From Burkholderiales bacterium (GTDB lineage Bacteria > Pseudomonadota > Gammaproteobacteria > Burkholderiales > SG8-41), in the NCBI GenBank assembly GCA_005800795.1, contig SYEN01000366.1, positions 1 to 6,597 on the forward strand: DNA of 6,597 nt, given 5' to 3'. The position numbers and the translations under genes were made by a program. This document shows, in pieces, positions 6,283 to 6,597 of this stretch (position 1 is its first letter; each line of letters opens with the position of its first letter). Under the pieces are notes generated by a model that did no database searches, was not told where the DNA came from, and saw only the letters and a program-made list of their open reading frames with translations.

Positions 6283-6366
6283 CCGTCGTTCCCGCGCAAG
6301 CGGGAACCCATACCACAGTGCCACTTGAGACGGCTAATGGATTCCCGTCTACGCGGGAATAACGGG
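6283..6366. repeat. dRS3/REP-like paired-hairpin palindromic element, copy 2
   Basis: An 84-bp element, the same length as copy 1, in the gap between the flavoprotein and the molybdenum hydroxylase subunit. Its left hairpin, 6289-6306, is a perfect TTCCCGC/GCGGGAA stem with a GCAA tetraloop, extended by a G-C pair at 6288/6307. Its right arm, 6341-6360, is an exact ATTCCC-N8-GGGAAT. The arms match copy 1 in direct orientation (27 of 30 and 26 of 29, by eye), while the 16-nt core 6308-6323 matches copy 1 exactly but in reverse complement. Confidence 0.85.
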
Positions 6367-6458
6367 ATCCCGTTTTGATTGCTTTTGCAAATGGCGCGGC
6401 ATTCGTACATTCACGCCTTTCCCCACAGAAAAGGCCGCCAGGCCGCAACCCACTCCAA

Positions 6459-6597
6459 TCACTTACTCATCGCCTTAGCCGCCTGCTTCACCGCCTTGAC
6501 GATATTGATATATCCCGTGCAGCGGCACAAATTTCCCTCCAGCCCGTGATAAATCTCTTCATCGGTCGGCTTGGGGTTGTCTTTCAAAAAGCCCGAC
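6459..6597 (-). CDS. CO/xanthine dehydrogenase-type molybdenum hydroxylase, [2Fe-2S] small subunit, C-terminal end
   Basis: The last 45 codons of a gene entering from the right edge and ending at TGA (6461-6459). The peptide reads SGFLKDNPKPTDEEIYHGL, then EGNLCRCTGYINIVKAV. The LCRCTGY motif supplies the final two cysteines of the helical [2Fe-2S] domain (Fer2_2) of CoxS-type small subunits, which pass electrons from the molybdenum centre to FAD in a three-part hydroxylase. The large and medium subunits are not visible and would be expected upstream, to the right. The substrate could be CO, an aldehyde or an N-heteroaromatic compound; the fragment cannot tell. The 248-nt gap to the flavoprotein start holds repeat copy 2, so the two may be transcribed separately. 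Confidence 0.9.
   Translation of the reverse strand, partial: SGFLKDNPKPTDEEIYHGLEGNLCRCTGYINIVKAVKQAAKAMSK

Noticed and set aside
2173..6366. Composite transposon bounded by the palindromic elements
   Set aside because: No transposase or integrase gene lies between or beside them, and no target-site duplication is visible at the element ends.
6415..6435. GCCTTT/AAAGGC inverted repeat after the molybdenum hydroxylase subunit as a terminator
   Set aside because: The stem is only 6 bp with a 9-nt loop and no T-run follows on the minus strand.

Overview
The window looks like the chromosome of a betaproteobacterium, probably of the Burkholderiales. The reasons are a Bug/TctC-type solute-binding protein next to a MmgE/PrpD-family gene, a fairly high GC content, and intergenic palindromes built on ATTCCC-N8-GGGAAT, the pattern known as dRS3 in Neisseria and common in related genomes. 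This assignment is an inference from gene content; there is no rRNA or other phylogenetic marker.

Layout, left to right. Plus strand: the 3' part of a Bug/TctC periplasmic binding protein (2-703, cut by the window edge), a MmgE/PrpD-family protein (782-2134), a palindromic repeat element (2173-2256), an Asp/Glu racemase-superfamily protein (2381-3151), a glutathione S-transferase (3215-3871), an AT-rich intergenic block (3872-3974), and a VapBC-type toxin-antitoxin pair with overlapping reading frames (3975-4271 and 4268-4708). Minus strand: a FAD-binding flavoprotein dehydrogenase/reductase whose frame is broken near 5550 (6210-4755), an AT-rich leader, a second copy of the palindromic element (6283-6366), and the C-terminal end of a [2Fe-2S] small subunit of a CO/xanthine dehydrogenase-type molybdenum hydroxylase (6597-6459, cut by the right edge).

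Except for the toxin-antitoxin pair, the genes fit an accessory catabolic region: uptake (Bug protein), a PrpD-like hydratase/decarboxylase fold, a racemase/isomerase/decarboxylase fold, a GST, a flavoprotein and a molybdenum hydroxylase. The substrate cannot be read from the sequence. The toxin-antitoxin pair sits in the convergent junction between the plus- and minus-strand gene groups.

No gap between genes exceeds 300 bases. The points that most merit attention are the frameshifted flavoprotein, the two palindromic elements (hairpin-preserving base changes and an apparently inverted spacer), a 35-38 nt AT-rich sequence shared in inverted orientation by the leaders of the toxin-antitoxin pair and the flavoprotein gene, and a racemase homologue that lacks the second catalytic cysteine. 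I found no clear evidence of a wholly new multi-gene system.
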